From contig DASXVQ010000168.1 of NCBI GenBank assembly GCA_036504155.1, positions 1 to 64,000 on the forward strand: DNA of 64,000 bases, written 5' to 3'. This stretch comes from JACRCT01 sp036504155 (GTDB lineage Bacteria > Myxococcota > Myxococcia > Myxococcales > UBA5297). The position numbers and the translations under genes were made by a program. Positions 16,219 to 24,616 of this stretch are shown piece by piece (positions within the stretch are counted from its first letter, which is position 1; each line of letters starts with the position of its first letter). The notes below the pieces were generated by a model. It made no database searches. It was not told the DNA's origin and saw only the letters and a program-made list of their open reading frames with translations.

Positions 16219-18504
16219 TTGGACAGCACCGTCTACAACGACTGGCGCCTGGTCAGCCTCTCTCCCTTCCCGGCCTGGGCCCTGGTCGCCATCGCCTTGG
16301 CCGTCGCCGCGGGCGTGTGGCTGTCGACCCTGGCGCTGCGGCGCGAGACGCGAGCCGGGCGGCGCTGGCTGCTCTTGGGGCTGCGGGCCGTGGCCGCCCT
16401 GGCGCTCTTGTCGCTGCTGCTGGAGCCGGGCCGGCGGCTGATGCAGACCACCCGGGTGAAGAACCGGGTGGCGATCCTGCTCGATCGCTCCGGCTCGATG
16501 GGGTTCCCGGTCACCCCAGGCGGCGAGCCGCGCCTGGAGGCGGCGCGGAAGCTGATGGCGGCCTCGGCCCCGGCGCTCGCCGAGCTCTCCACCCGCTTCA
16601 GCCTGGAGACCTACGCCTTCGACAAGGACCTGCAGGCGCTCGACCCGCAGCGGCTGGCGGAGCTGACGGCGAGCGGCGGCACGACGGACCTCTCCTCCGC
16701 CATTCACGCCGCCGCGACCGGGGGCGGAGGCACCGCGGGGCGCAAGCTGTCCGGCGTGGTGGTCCTCTCCGACGGCGCCGACAACGCCGAGCTGGCCGAG
16801 GGGATGACCGCCAAGACCAAGGCGATGCTCAAGGACCTGGGCGTGCCGGTCTCGACCCTGGCCATCGGCACCGGCGGGCTCAAGGACCTGGCGATCGAGA
16901 AGGTGAAGGTCGACGACTTCGCCTTCGTGCGCAACACGCTGGAGATCACCGCGACGCTGGGGGCGCACGGCTTCGGCGGCGTCGAGGTGCCGGTGGTGCT
17001 CAAGCGCGAGGGCCGGCCGGTGGCGACGCGCACCGCCCGGATCGCGGGCGACGGCAGCGTGCAGGTGACCTTCTCGTTCGCGCCCGACCAGACCGGCCAG
17101 TTCGTCTACACGGTCGAGGCGCCGGTCTTCGAGGGCGAGGCGGTCGCCTCCAACAACGCCCGCTCGTTCGTGCTCAAGGTCATCCGCGACCGCGTCCGGG
17201 TGCTGATGGTGGTGGGTCACCCGAGCTGGGACGTGCGCTTCCTGCGCAACCTCCTGCGGCAGGACCCCAACGTCGACCTCGTCAGCTTCTACATCCTGCG
17301 GACCGACCACGACGACGCGCACATCGTCAACCAGGACGAGCTGTCGCTCATCCCCTTCCCGGTGCAGGAGATCTTCAAGGACCAGCTGCACACCTTCGAC
17401 CTCGTCGTGCTGCAGAACTTCGGCTGGAACGACAGCGCCTACCGCGACATGCCGATGTACATCGCCGGGATGCGCGACTACGTGCTGAACGGCGGCGCGC
17501 TGGTCATGGTCGGCGGCGAGAACTCGTTCGGCGAGGGCGGCTACGAGCGCACCGAGCTGCAGGAGGTGCTGCCGGTGGAGCCCACGGGCACGCCGCCCGC
17601 GGTCGAGCCGCTGCAAGCGAGGCTCACCGAGGAGGGCAAGCGGCACCCGGTGACCGCGGTGGCGACCTCGGCCGAGTCGTCGGAGAAGGCCTGGGCCGAC
17701 CTGCCGCCGATCGACGGCATCAACGTGACCCGGGCCAAGGCCGGCGCGCGCGTGCTGCTCGACCATCCGTTCCTGGCGCAGGACGGGAAGAACGCGCCGG
17801 TGCTGGCGCTGGGCGAGTTCGGGCGCGGGCGCAGCCTGGCGCTGTGCACCGACGCCTCGTGGATGTGGGCCTTCGGCGCGGCGGGGGCGGGGAGCAACGC
17901 GCGCGTCTACGACCGGTTCTGGAACAACGCCATCCGCTGGCTGGTGCGCGACCCCGACCTGACGCAGGTGAAGGTGGCGGTCGAGAAGCCGGGCATCGAG
18001 CCGGGCGAGCCGGTGGCCGCGGTGATCACCGCCCGCACCCCGGACTGGGGACCGGCCGCGGGCGCGGAGCTCGAGCTGGAGCTGATCCACGCCGACGAGA
18101 ACCGGCTGGTCGCCAAGCAGAAGGCGGTCGCCGGGCCGGACGGGACGGCGCGCATCGAGCTCGTCCCGCCCAAGCCGGGACCGTACAAGATCGTCGCCAA
18201 GGCCTCGCGGAACGGGACCGTGCTGGGGCAGGGCGAGGACGCGGTGGCGGTTCGCGCCGCGGGCCCGGAGCTCTCGGACGCCACCCCGCGGCCGGAGCTG
18301 CTCAAGTCCATCGCCGACGTCACCGGGGGCCTGTTCGCGGAGTCGCCCAAGTCGCTGCCCAAGCTGCCGCTGGTCGACCCCGAGACGGTCGAGGTGGGCC
18401 GCCGCAAGGACGTGCCGATCTGGGATCGCGCGGAGATCCTCGCGGTCCTGGCCCTCGCCATCGCGGCCGAATGGTTCCTGCGCAGGCGCTGGGGCTACGT
18501 CTGA
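16219..18504 (+). CDS. VWA-domain membrane protein with amidotransferase-like domain
   Basis: A TTG start four bases after the previous stop gives 761 residues. Two membrane helices come first (about 20-40 and 52-72), then a von Willebrand A domain with an intact metal site (DRSGSMG at about 91, TTDLSSA, SDGADN). A beta-sandwich region at about 235-325 follows, then a class I amidotransferase-like domain at about 330-560 (VLMVVGHPSWDVRFL, YVLNGGALVMVGGENSFGEGGY, ALGEFGRGRSLALCTDASW), another Ig-like stretch, and a final membrane helix close to the C-terminus. Known relatives are BatA-like proteins of Myxococcota and Planctomycetes that work with MoxR chaperones. The DUF4159 gene upstream is the likely partner. 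Confidence 0.88.
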   Translation: MDSTVYNDWRLVSLSPFPAWALVAIALAVAAGVWLSTLALRRETRAGRRWLLLGLRAVAALALLSLLLEPGRRLMQTTRVKNRVAILLDRSGSMGFPVTPGGEPRLEAARKLMAASAPALAELSTRFSLETYAFDKDLQALDPQRLAELTASGGTTDLSSAIHAAATGGGGTAGRKLSGVVVLSDGADNAELAEGMTAKTKAMLKDLGVPVSTLAIGTGGLKDLAIEKVKVDDFAFVRNTLEITATLGAHGFGGVEVPVVLKREGRPVATRTARIAGDGSVQVTFSFAPDQTGQFVYTVEAPVFEGEAVASNNARSFVLKVIRDRVRVLMVVGHPSWDVRFLRNLLRQDPNVDLVSFYILRTDHDDAHIVNQDELSLIPFPVQEIFKDQLHTFDLVVLQNFGWNDSAYRDMPMYIAGMRDYVLNGGALVMVGGENSFGEGGYERTELQEVLPVEPTGTPPAVEPLQARLTEEGKRHPVTAVATSAESSEKAWADLPPIDGINVTRAKAGARVLLDHPFLAQDGKNAPVLALGEFGRGRSLALCTDASWMWAFGAAGAGSNARVYDRFWNNAIRWLVRDPDLTQVKVAVEKPGIEPGEPVAAVITARTPDWGPAAGAELELELIHADENRLVAKQKAVAGPDGTARIELVPPKPGPYKIVAKASRNGTVLGQGEDAVAVRAAGPELSDATPRPELLKSIADVTGGLFAESPKSLPKLPLVDPETVEVGRRKDVPIWDRAEILAVLALAIAAEWFLRRRWGYV

Positions 18505-18522
18505 GCGGGTCGCGCTCGCGGC

Positions 18523-20214
18523 TCACAGCCCGTAGAGCCCTCGCAGGGCCTGCTCGGCGGCGTCGGGCAGCGTCTGTCGTTGCTGTAGTCGTCGCGCGGC
18601 CTCGACGACCTGACGCGCCGGCCCGATCGTCTTCTCGTCCAGGCGCGGGATGGGCACCTCTTCGCTCGCGCCGACCAGCGGAGCGAAACGCTCCTGCACG
18701 AGTTTCGAGTTGATGCAGGCGCAGACGTAGAAGAGCAGGTCCGAGGGGTCGTCGAAGCGCCCGGCAGTTTCGGCCCACTCGGGCGTCAGGTTGAGCACCG
18801 GCGAGCCGAGATCCTCCCTGCGCGCCTTGAAGAGCCCCCGCTCCACCAGCTTGGCCGGCGCGCGCAGCGGCGCGAATCGCGAATGGCGCCAGTCGTGCAC
18901 GCAGGCGGAGCCCTGGACTACCGCCGAGACCAGGGGGATCTCGCGGGCGTTGTAGACCAGCTTGGGGCCCGACTTGTGCGGGTCGTAGGCGCCGTGCATC
19001 CGCGAGTCGCCCCGGGGGATGAGCGCGGGGTCGACGTAGGCCCAGGCCATGGCTTCGCGCGGCACGCGGAAGCGGTGCTTGGGGCCGGCGAACTGCGCGA
19101 ACGGGCGGATGGCCGACTTGTCGAAGGCGGTGCCGGCGCGCGCGGCGAAGGCGGCCTCGAGCTTCCCCATGGCCTTGGCCGGGATGACGTGGCGGGCGGC
19201 GAAGGCCTCAAGGTCGGTGGCCTCGAAGAACTCGCGCATGCGGGCCTGCAGCCGGCCGCCATCGTCGTCCACCAGCAGTGCCTCGAAGCGCGTCTTGAGG
19301 CCGGGGAAGGAGAGGGGGAACAGGTCGCCGACGGGGTCTCCGCTCCGGCGCATCGTCTCCAGCAGGCGGGCGTCGGCGGCCTTCGGGGCGTTGAGCAGCA
19401 GCGCCTCGCCGCTAGGGTGCGCCGGCTGCAATGCGAGCGGAGCCTCGAGGATCGCCAGCCGTTCCTGCACGGTCCCCTTCAGCTTCAGGTGGCCAAAGGG
19501 CCGCCCGGCCTGCCCCTGCGCGTCGCGGACCCAGACCGAGAGCGCGGTGGCGACGCGGGTGCCCTCGAACATCTCCGGCCCGAGCTCGACGAGCGCGCTC
19601 AAGCGGTAGCGCGACAAGAGCCAGCGCCGCAGCGGGGAGTAGAGGAAGTTGTCGACGAAGGTGGCGCTGGTGACGAAGGCGATGGCACCCCGGCCTCCCG
19701 CCGCCTCGATGAGCCGGTCGGCGACGCCGAAGAAGAGCACGTAGTCGTCGCGGACGCTGGTGCCCTTGGCCACGTCGCGGGCGAAGGGCAGCAGGGCGTC
19801 GCGGACGGCCTGGTACCGGCCGCTCTTGAGCAGCTCCGAGTTCGCCACGTACGGCGGGTTTCCCACGACCGCCAAAGGGCCCGCCCCGGAGAGGCTCCGG
19901 CAGAGCGCCTCCAGGCCGTCCCCGTAGGCGTCACCGTGCACCAGCGAAGCGCGGGGGGCCGCCCGCGCCGCCTGGGCGAGGGCCTGCGCATCGAGGTCGA
20001 GGCCCCACAGGGCGCGCAGCGCAGCCGTCTCGGGCGCGCCCAGAAACGCGCCCGCGCCGCACGAGGGGTCGACCCCGGCGCAGGCCTGGAGGTTCATCCC
20101 GGCCTCGTCCAGGGCGTCCTTCAGCAGCCGGAACAGGGCGCGGACGAGGGGCGGGGGCGTGTAGTACTGGCCGAGCCGACGGCGCTGGTCCGCGGCCTCT
20201 GGAAGATCGTCCAT
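18523..20214 (-). CDS. Solitary N6-adenine DNA methyltransferase
   Basis: The 563-residue protein carries the class I adenine methyltransferase motifs: GQYYTPPPLVRAL near the N-terminus, SAM-binding motif I DPSCGAGAFL at about 50, and catalytic motif IV NPPY at about 120, followed by a motif like LIEAAGGRGAIAFVTSATFVDN. The C-terminal half (about 300-560) resembles target-recognition regions of type IIG/Eco57I enzymes. There is no nuclease motif at the N-terminus and no restriction gene beside it, so it may be an orphan methylase or the modifier half of a lost system. An almost perfect -35/-10 pair predicts transcription starting on its ATG. Confidence 0.88.
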   Translation of the reverse strand: MDDLPEAADQRRRLGQYYTPPPLVRALFRLLKDALDEAGMNLQACAGVDPSCGAGAFLGAPETAALRALWGLDLDAQALAQAARAAPRASLVHGDAYGDGLEALCRSLSGAGPLAVVGNPPYVANSELLKSGRYQAVRDALLPFARDVAKGTSVRDDYVLFFGVADRLIEAAGGRGAIAFVTSATFVDNFLYSPLRRWLLSRYRLSALVELGPEMFEGTRVATALSVWVRDAQGQAGRPFGHLKLKGTVQERLAILEAPLALQPAHPSGEALLLNAPKAADARLLETMRRSGDPVGDLFPLSFPGLKTRFEALLVDDDGGRLQARMREFFEATDLEAFAARHVIPAKAMGKLEAAFAARAGTAFDKSAIRPFAQFAGPKHRFRVPREAMAWAYVDPALIPRGDSRMHGAYDPHKSGPKLVYNAREIPLVSAVVQGSACVHDWRHSRFAPLRAPAKLVERGLFKARREDLGSPVLNLTPEWAETAGRFDDPSDLLFYVCACINSKLVQERFAPLVGASEEVPIPRLDEKTIGPARQVVEAARRLQQRQTLPDAAEQALRGLYGL

Positions 20215-20221
20215 CCGGGGC

Positions 20222-20251
20222 CTCTTAGCGGGGGTGACTGACCGCTGTCAA
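20222..20251 (-). promoter_or_regulatory. Promoter of the adenine methyltransferase gene
   Basis: On the minus strand TTGACA (20251-20246) and TAAGAG (20227-20222) are 18 bases apart. Seven bases separate the -10 from the ATG at 20214, so the message would be leaderless. Confidence 0.55.
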
Positions 20252-20335
20252 ACACTGCGTGGCGAGGCGCGGCTCGCGCCGTTATCCCAAGGAAAACGAG
20301 GACTTCCCTTTCGATTTCCCGAGCGGCGCCGCTTC

Positions 20336-20364
20336 TTGACCCGCCCGATAGCGCCACGTAGAGT
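20336..20364 (+). promoter_or_regulatory. Promoter of the pil operon
   Basis: TTGACC at 20336-20341 and TAGAGT at 20359-20364 are spaced by 17 bases. The predicted leader before the pilB ATG is about 30 bases and contains the ribosome-binding site GAGGTGAAG. Confidence 0.6.
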
Positions 20365-20400
20365 TTCGAACCTCACGCGCACGAACAACCCGAGGTGAAG

Positions 20401-22107
20401 ATGAGCGGTCGACTGGGCGAACTGCTGGTCCGCGAGAACCTCATCTCGATGGCCCAGCTGAAGAAGGCGCAGGACCAGCAGAGCAAGGATGGCGGCCGCA
20501 TCGGCTACCACCTGATCAAGACCGGCGCCATCGAGGAGTCCAAGCTCACGGACTTCCTCTCCAAGCAGTACGGCGTGCCCGCCATCAACCTCAAAGACTT
20601 CGACATCGACCCGGAGATCATCAAGCTCGTCCCGAAGGAAGTCTGCGAGAAGCACCTCATCATCCCCGTCAATCGCGCCGGCGCCTCGCTCATCATCGCC
20701 ATGAGCGACCCGTCGAACATCTTCGCGATGGACGACATCAAGTTCCTCACCGGCTACAACATCGAGACCGTGGTCGCCAGCGAGATGGCCATCCGCGAGG
20801 CCGTCGAGCGCTACTACGCCCCCAAGGGCCCGACGATGGAGGAGATCCTCGGCGACGTCGACGACTCGGGCGTCGAGGTGGCCTCGGACGGCGAGGCGGC
20901 CGAGGACGCCGACGACCTGGCCAAGGCGGCCGACGACGCGCCGGTGGTCAAGCTGGTGAACCTCATCCTGCTGGACGCCATCAAGAAGCACGCCTCCGAC
21001 ATCCACGTCGAGCCGTACGAGAAGGACTTCCGGGTCCGCTTCCGCATCGACGGCGTGGCCTACGAGGTCATGCGGCCGCCGATGAAGATGAAGAACGCCA
21101 TCATCAGCCGCCTCAAGATCATGTCGAGCCTCGACATCTCCGAGCGCCGGCTCCCCCAGGACGGGCGCATCAAGCTCAAGCTGGGCGGCGGCAAGGAGAT
21201 GGACTTCCGTGTCAGCGTCTGCCCGATGCTGTTCGGCGAGAAGGTCGTCATGCGACTTCTCGACAAGTCCAACCTGCAGCTGGACATGACCAAGCTCGGC
21301 TTCGAGGCCGAGCCGCTCAAGTGGTTCAAGGACGCCATCGACCGCCCCTACGGCATGGTGCTCGTCACCGGCCCCACCGGCTCGGGCAAGACCACCACGC
21401 TGTACTCGGCGCTCCAGGAGCTCAACAAGGTCAGCGACAACATCTGCACCGCCGAGGACCCGGTCGAGTTCAACTTCGCCGGCATCAACCAGGTGCAGAT
21501 GCACGACGAGATCGGCCTGAACTTCGCCGCGGCCCTGCGCTCGTTCCTCCGGCAGGACCCCGACATCATCATGATCGGCGAGATCCGCGACTTCGAGACC
21601 GCGGAGATCGGCGTCAAGGCGGCGCTCACCGGCCACTTGGTGCTCTCCACCCTGCACACCAACGACGCGCCAGGCACCGTCAGCCGCCTCTTGAACATGG
21701 GCATCGAGCCCTTCCTGGTGACGGCCTCGCTCAACCTCATCCTCGCCCAGCGCCTCGCGCGCAAGCTCTGCCAGGAGTGCAAGAAGCCGATGGAGGTCGA
21801 GGAGCAGGCGCTGCTCGACGCCGGCGTCCCGCCCGACAAGATCGGCACGTTCCAGGTCTTCGAGCCGGGCGGCTGCAAGACCTGCAACGACCGCGGCTAC
21901 AAGGGACGCGTCGCGCTCTACGAGGTCATGCCGCTCTGGGACGGCCTGAAGGACCTGGTCATCAACGGCGCCTCCGCCGCCGAGCTCAAGCAGGAGGCCA
22001 TCCGCCTGGGCATGCAGACGCTGCGCATGGCCGGCCTGAACAAGATGATGGGCGGCATGACCAGCCTGGAAGAGGTGGTCGGCAACACCGCCCCCGACAA
22101 GTTCTAG
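20401..22107 (+). CDS. pilB: Type IV pilus assembly ATPase PilB
   Basis: The 568-residue protein powers pilus extension. It has the GspE/PilB N-terminal domain (about 3-150), a short acidic linker, and the secretion ATPase core: Walker A GPTGSGKTTT at about 320, the Asp box around TAEDPVEF, Walker B DPDIIMIGEIRD, and the His box TGHLVLSTLHTND. The tetracysteine zinc site (CQECKKP and CKTCNDRG) is present in the last quarter. ATG 20401 follows GAGGTGAAG; a GTG six bases earlier lies inside that site and is unlikely. It is first in the pilB-pilT-pilC-pilS-pilR block. Confidence 0.97.
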   Translation: MSGRLGELLVRENLISMAQLKKAQDQQSKDGGRIGYHLIKTGAIEESKLTDFLSKQYGVPAINLKDFDIDPEIIKLVPKEVCEKHLIIPVNRAGASLIIAMSDPSNIFAMDDIKFLTGYNIETVVASEMAIREAVERYYAPKGPTMEEILGDVDDSGVEVASDGEAAEDADDLAKAADDAPVVKLVNLILLDAIKKHASDIHVEPYEKDFRVRFRIDGVAYEVMRPPMKMKNAIISRLKIMSSLDISERRLPQDGRIKLKLGGGKEMDFRVSVCPMLFGEKVVMRLLDKSNLQLDMTKLGFEAEPLKWFKDAIDRPYGMVLVTGPTGSGKTTTLYSALQELNKVSDNICTAEDPVEFNFAGINQVQMHDEIGLNFAAALRSFLRQDPDIIMIGEIRDFETAEIGVKAALTGHLVLSTLHTNDAPGTVSRLLNMGIEPFLVTASLNLILAQRLARKLCQECKKPMEVEEQALLDAGVPPDKIGTFQVFEPGGCKTCNDRGYKGRVALYEVMPLWDGLKDLVINGASAAELKQEAIRLGMQTLRMAGLNKMMGGMTSLEEVVGNTAPDKF

Positions 22108-22162
22108 AGAAGGCCACCCCCCACTCCTCCTCTCGCCGCCCCCCTGAAGAAAAGGAACTCCC

Positions 22163-23269
22163 GTGCCCAACCTGCATCAGCTGCTCAAGGCGATGGTCGA
22201 GAAGGGCTCCTCCGACCTCCACATCACGACCGGCTCGCCGCCCCAGCTGCGCATCGACGGCCACCTGGTTCCGCTGAAGACCGCGCCGATGACGCCGGTG
22301 GAGACCAAGCAGCTGTGCTACTCCATCCTCACCGACGCCCAGAAGCACAAGTTCGAGGAGGAGAACGAGCTCGACCTCTCCTTCGGCGTCAAGGGCCTGT
22401 CGCGCTTCCGCGCCAACATCTTCATGCAGCGCGGCGCGGTGGGCGGCGCGTTCCGGACCATCCCCTTCAAGATCCTCACCTTCGCCGAGCTGGGCCTGCC
22501 GACGTCCATCGGCGACATGACCAGGAAGCCGCGCGGGCTCATTCTGGTGACCGGCCCCACCGGCTCAGGCAAGTCCACGACGCTGGCGTCGATCATCGAC
22601 AAGATCAACACCGATCGGCACGAGCACATCATGACGATCGAGGACCCGATCGAGTACCTGCACCCGCACAAGAACTGCCTGGTCAACCAGCGCGAGGTGG
22701 GGGCCGACACGCAGTCGTTCAAGAAGGCCCTCAAGTACATCCTGCGCCAGGACCCCGACGTCGTGCTCATCGGCGAGATGCGCGACCTGGAGACGATCGA
22801 AGCGGCGCTGGTCATCTCCGAGACCGGCCACTTGGCCTTCGCCACCCTGCACACCAACAGCTGTGTGCAGACCATCAACCGCATCGTCGACGTCTTCCCG
22901 CCCCACGCGCAGCCGCAGGTCCGCGCCCAGCTGTCGTTCGTGCTCGAGGGCGTCATGACCCAGGCCCTGTTGCCGCGCAGCGGCGCCCCGGGCCGCGTGC
23001 TTTGCCTGGAGATCATGCTGCCCAACCCCGCCATCCGGAACCTCATCCGCGAAGACAAGATCCACCAGATCTACTCGCAGATGCAGATGGGGCAGCAGAA
23101 GTACGGCATGCAGACCTTCAACCAGAGCCTGTTCGCGCTCTTCCAGCGCAAGCTCATCAGCCTGGAAGAGGCGCTCACCCGCTCGTCCGACCCCGAAGAG
23201 CTCAAGAACATGATGGGCGGCAATGCCGGGGCGGCCCGCGGCCCAGGCATGGCCCCGCCGCGAGGCTAG
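22163..23269 (+). CDS. pilT: Type IV pilus retraction ATPase PilT
   Basis: The 368-residue protein drives pilus disassembly and so twitching or social motility. It shows Walker A GPTGSGKSTT at about 131, Walker B DPDVVLIGEMRDLET, the His box ETGHLAFATLHTNS, and the PilT-specific C-terminal signature AIRNLIRE within NPAIRNLIREDKIHQI. A purine-rich site (GAAAAGGAACT) precedes the ATG. It lies 55 bases after pilB and is followed by pilC, in the order known from Myxococcus. Confidence 0.97.
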   Translation: MPNLHQLLKAMVEKGSSDLHITTGSPPQLRIDGHLVPLKTAPMTPVETKQLCYSILTDAQKHKFEEENELDLSFGVKGLSRFRANIFMQRGAVGGAFRTIPFKILTFAELGLPTSIGDMTRKPRGLILVTGPTGSGKSTTLASIIDKINTDRHEHIMTIEDPIEYLHPHKNCLVNQREVGADTQSFKKALKYILRQDPDVVLIGEMRDLETIEAALVISETGHLAFATLHTNSCVQTINRIVDVFPPHAQPQVRAQLSFVLEGVMTQALLPRSGAPGRVLCLEIMLPNPAIRNLIREDKIHQIYSQMQMGQQKYGMQTFNQSLFALFQRKLISLEEALTRSSDPEELKNMMGGNAGAARGPGMAPPRG

Positions 23270-23361
23270 CCGGAAAAGTTGCCCTGGTCTGGTAAGATGA
23301 GAAGGGTCAGCCGCCCCTAGAAGGATGGAAGGGCGGTGTGGCCAGTCTCGCCGGAGGTCTC

Positions 23362-24612
23362 ATGTCCCCAGCGCCCGCCACGCAGCAGAAGTCGGCAGCC
23401 AAGAAGGTGCCGGTCTGGTCGTATGAAGCGAAGACCAAGAACGGCGAGACGAAGAAGGGAGAGATGGAGGCGTCCGACGCCGAAGCCGTCGAGCAACGTC
23501 TCCGCCAGCTCGGCTACCAGCCAGTCAAGGTCCGCAAGAAGATGGCCAGCATGTCCTTCTCGCTGCCCGGCGTGGGCGGCGTCAGCCAGAAGGACATGGT
23601 CGTCTTCACCCGAACCTTCGCGGTCATGATCGACTCGGGCCTCCCGCTGGTGCAGTGCCTGGACATCCTCGGCAACCAGAGCGAGAGCCCGGCGATGCGC
23701 AACATCCTGCTGGCAGTGAAGACCCGCGTCGAGGGCGGCTCCACGTTTGCCGACGCGCTGCGCGAACACCCCAAGACCTTCGACGAGCTCTACACCCAGC
23801 TCGTCGCCGCCGGTGAGATCGGCGGTATCCTCGACACCATCCTCAACCGCCTCGCGGCCTACATCGAGAAGAACCAGAAGTTGGTCCGCAAGGTGAAGGG
23901 CGCGATGACCTACCCCACGATCGTCGTCATCGTGGGCGGTATCGTGTTCGCCGTCCTGATGCTCAAGGTCATCCCCATCTTCGAGAAGATGTTCAAGGAC
24001 TTCGGCGGCACGTTGCCCGGGCCCACCCAGTTCGTCATCGACATGTCGGCCTGGATGCAGTCGAACATCTTCTACATCGTCGGCGCCCTCGTCGGGATCT
24101 TCTTCGGGTTCCGGGCTTTCCTGAACAACCCGAAGGGCCGGATCATGTGGGACACCTTCGTGCTCAAGACGCCCATCTTCGGTCCGCTCATCCGCAAGGT
24201 CGCGGTGGCCCGTTTCACCCGCACCCTGGGGACCATGGTCTCCTCGGGCGTGCCCATCCTCGACGCGCTCGACGTGGTCGCCAAGACGGCCGGCAACAAG
24301 GTCATCGAGGCGGGCATCCAGCACGTGCGCACCAAGATCAGCGAGGGCAAGACCATCGCCGCCCCGCTGCTCGAGACCGGCGTCTTCCCGCCCATGGTCG
24401 TGCAGATGATCGGCGTCGGCGAGGCCACCGGCGCCATGGACCAAATGCTCAACAAGATCGCCGACTTCTACGACGACGAGGTAGACGTGGCGGTCGATGC
24501 CCTCACCAGCGCCCTGGAGCCCATCATCATGGTGTTCATGGGCGGCGGGGCCGGTGGATTCATCGTCGCCATGTACCTGCCCATCTTCAGCCTCGCCGGC
24601 GCGATCAAGTAG
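23362..24612 (+). CDS. pilC: Type IV pilus inner-membrane platform protein PilC
   Basis: The 416-residue protein has a cytoplasmic start with VWSYEAKTKNGETKKGEMEA, the typical PilC/GspF beginning, then two GspF domains (about 75-200 and 280-400) and three or four membrane helices (TYPTIVVIVGGIVFAVLMLKV, FYIVGALVGIFFGFRAFL, MVFMGGGAGGFIVAMYLPIF). It is the platform on which PilB and PilT act. ATG 23362 has GGAGG five bases upstream; a GTG 24 bases earlier is possible but has a weaker site. Confidence 0.96.
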   Translation: MSPAPATQQKSAAKKVPVWSYEAKTKNGETKKGEMEASDAEAVEQRLRQLGYQPVKVRKKMASMSFSLPGVGGVSQKDMVVFTRTFAVMIDSGLPLVQCLDILGNQSESPAMRNILLAVKTRVEGGSTFADALREHPKTFDELYTQLVAAGEIGGILDTILNRLAAYIEKNQKLVRKVKGAMTYPTIVVIVGGIVFAVLMLKVIPIFEKMFKDFGGTLPGPTQFVIDMSAWMQSNIFYIVGALVGIFFGFRAFLNNPKGRIMWDTFVLKTPIFGPLIRKVAVARFTRTLGTMVSSGVPILDALDVVAKTAGNKVIEAGIQHVRTKISEGKTIAAPLLETGVFPPMVVQMIGVGEATGAMDQMLNKIADFYDDEVDVAVDALTSALEPIIMVFMGGGAGGFIVAMYLPIFSLAGAIK

Positions 24613-24616
24613 GGAC

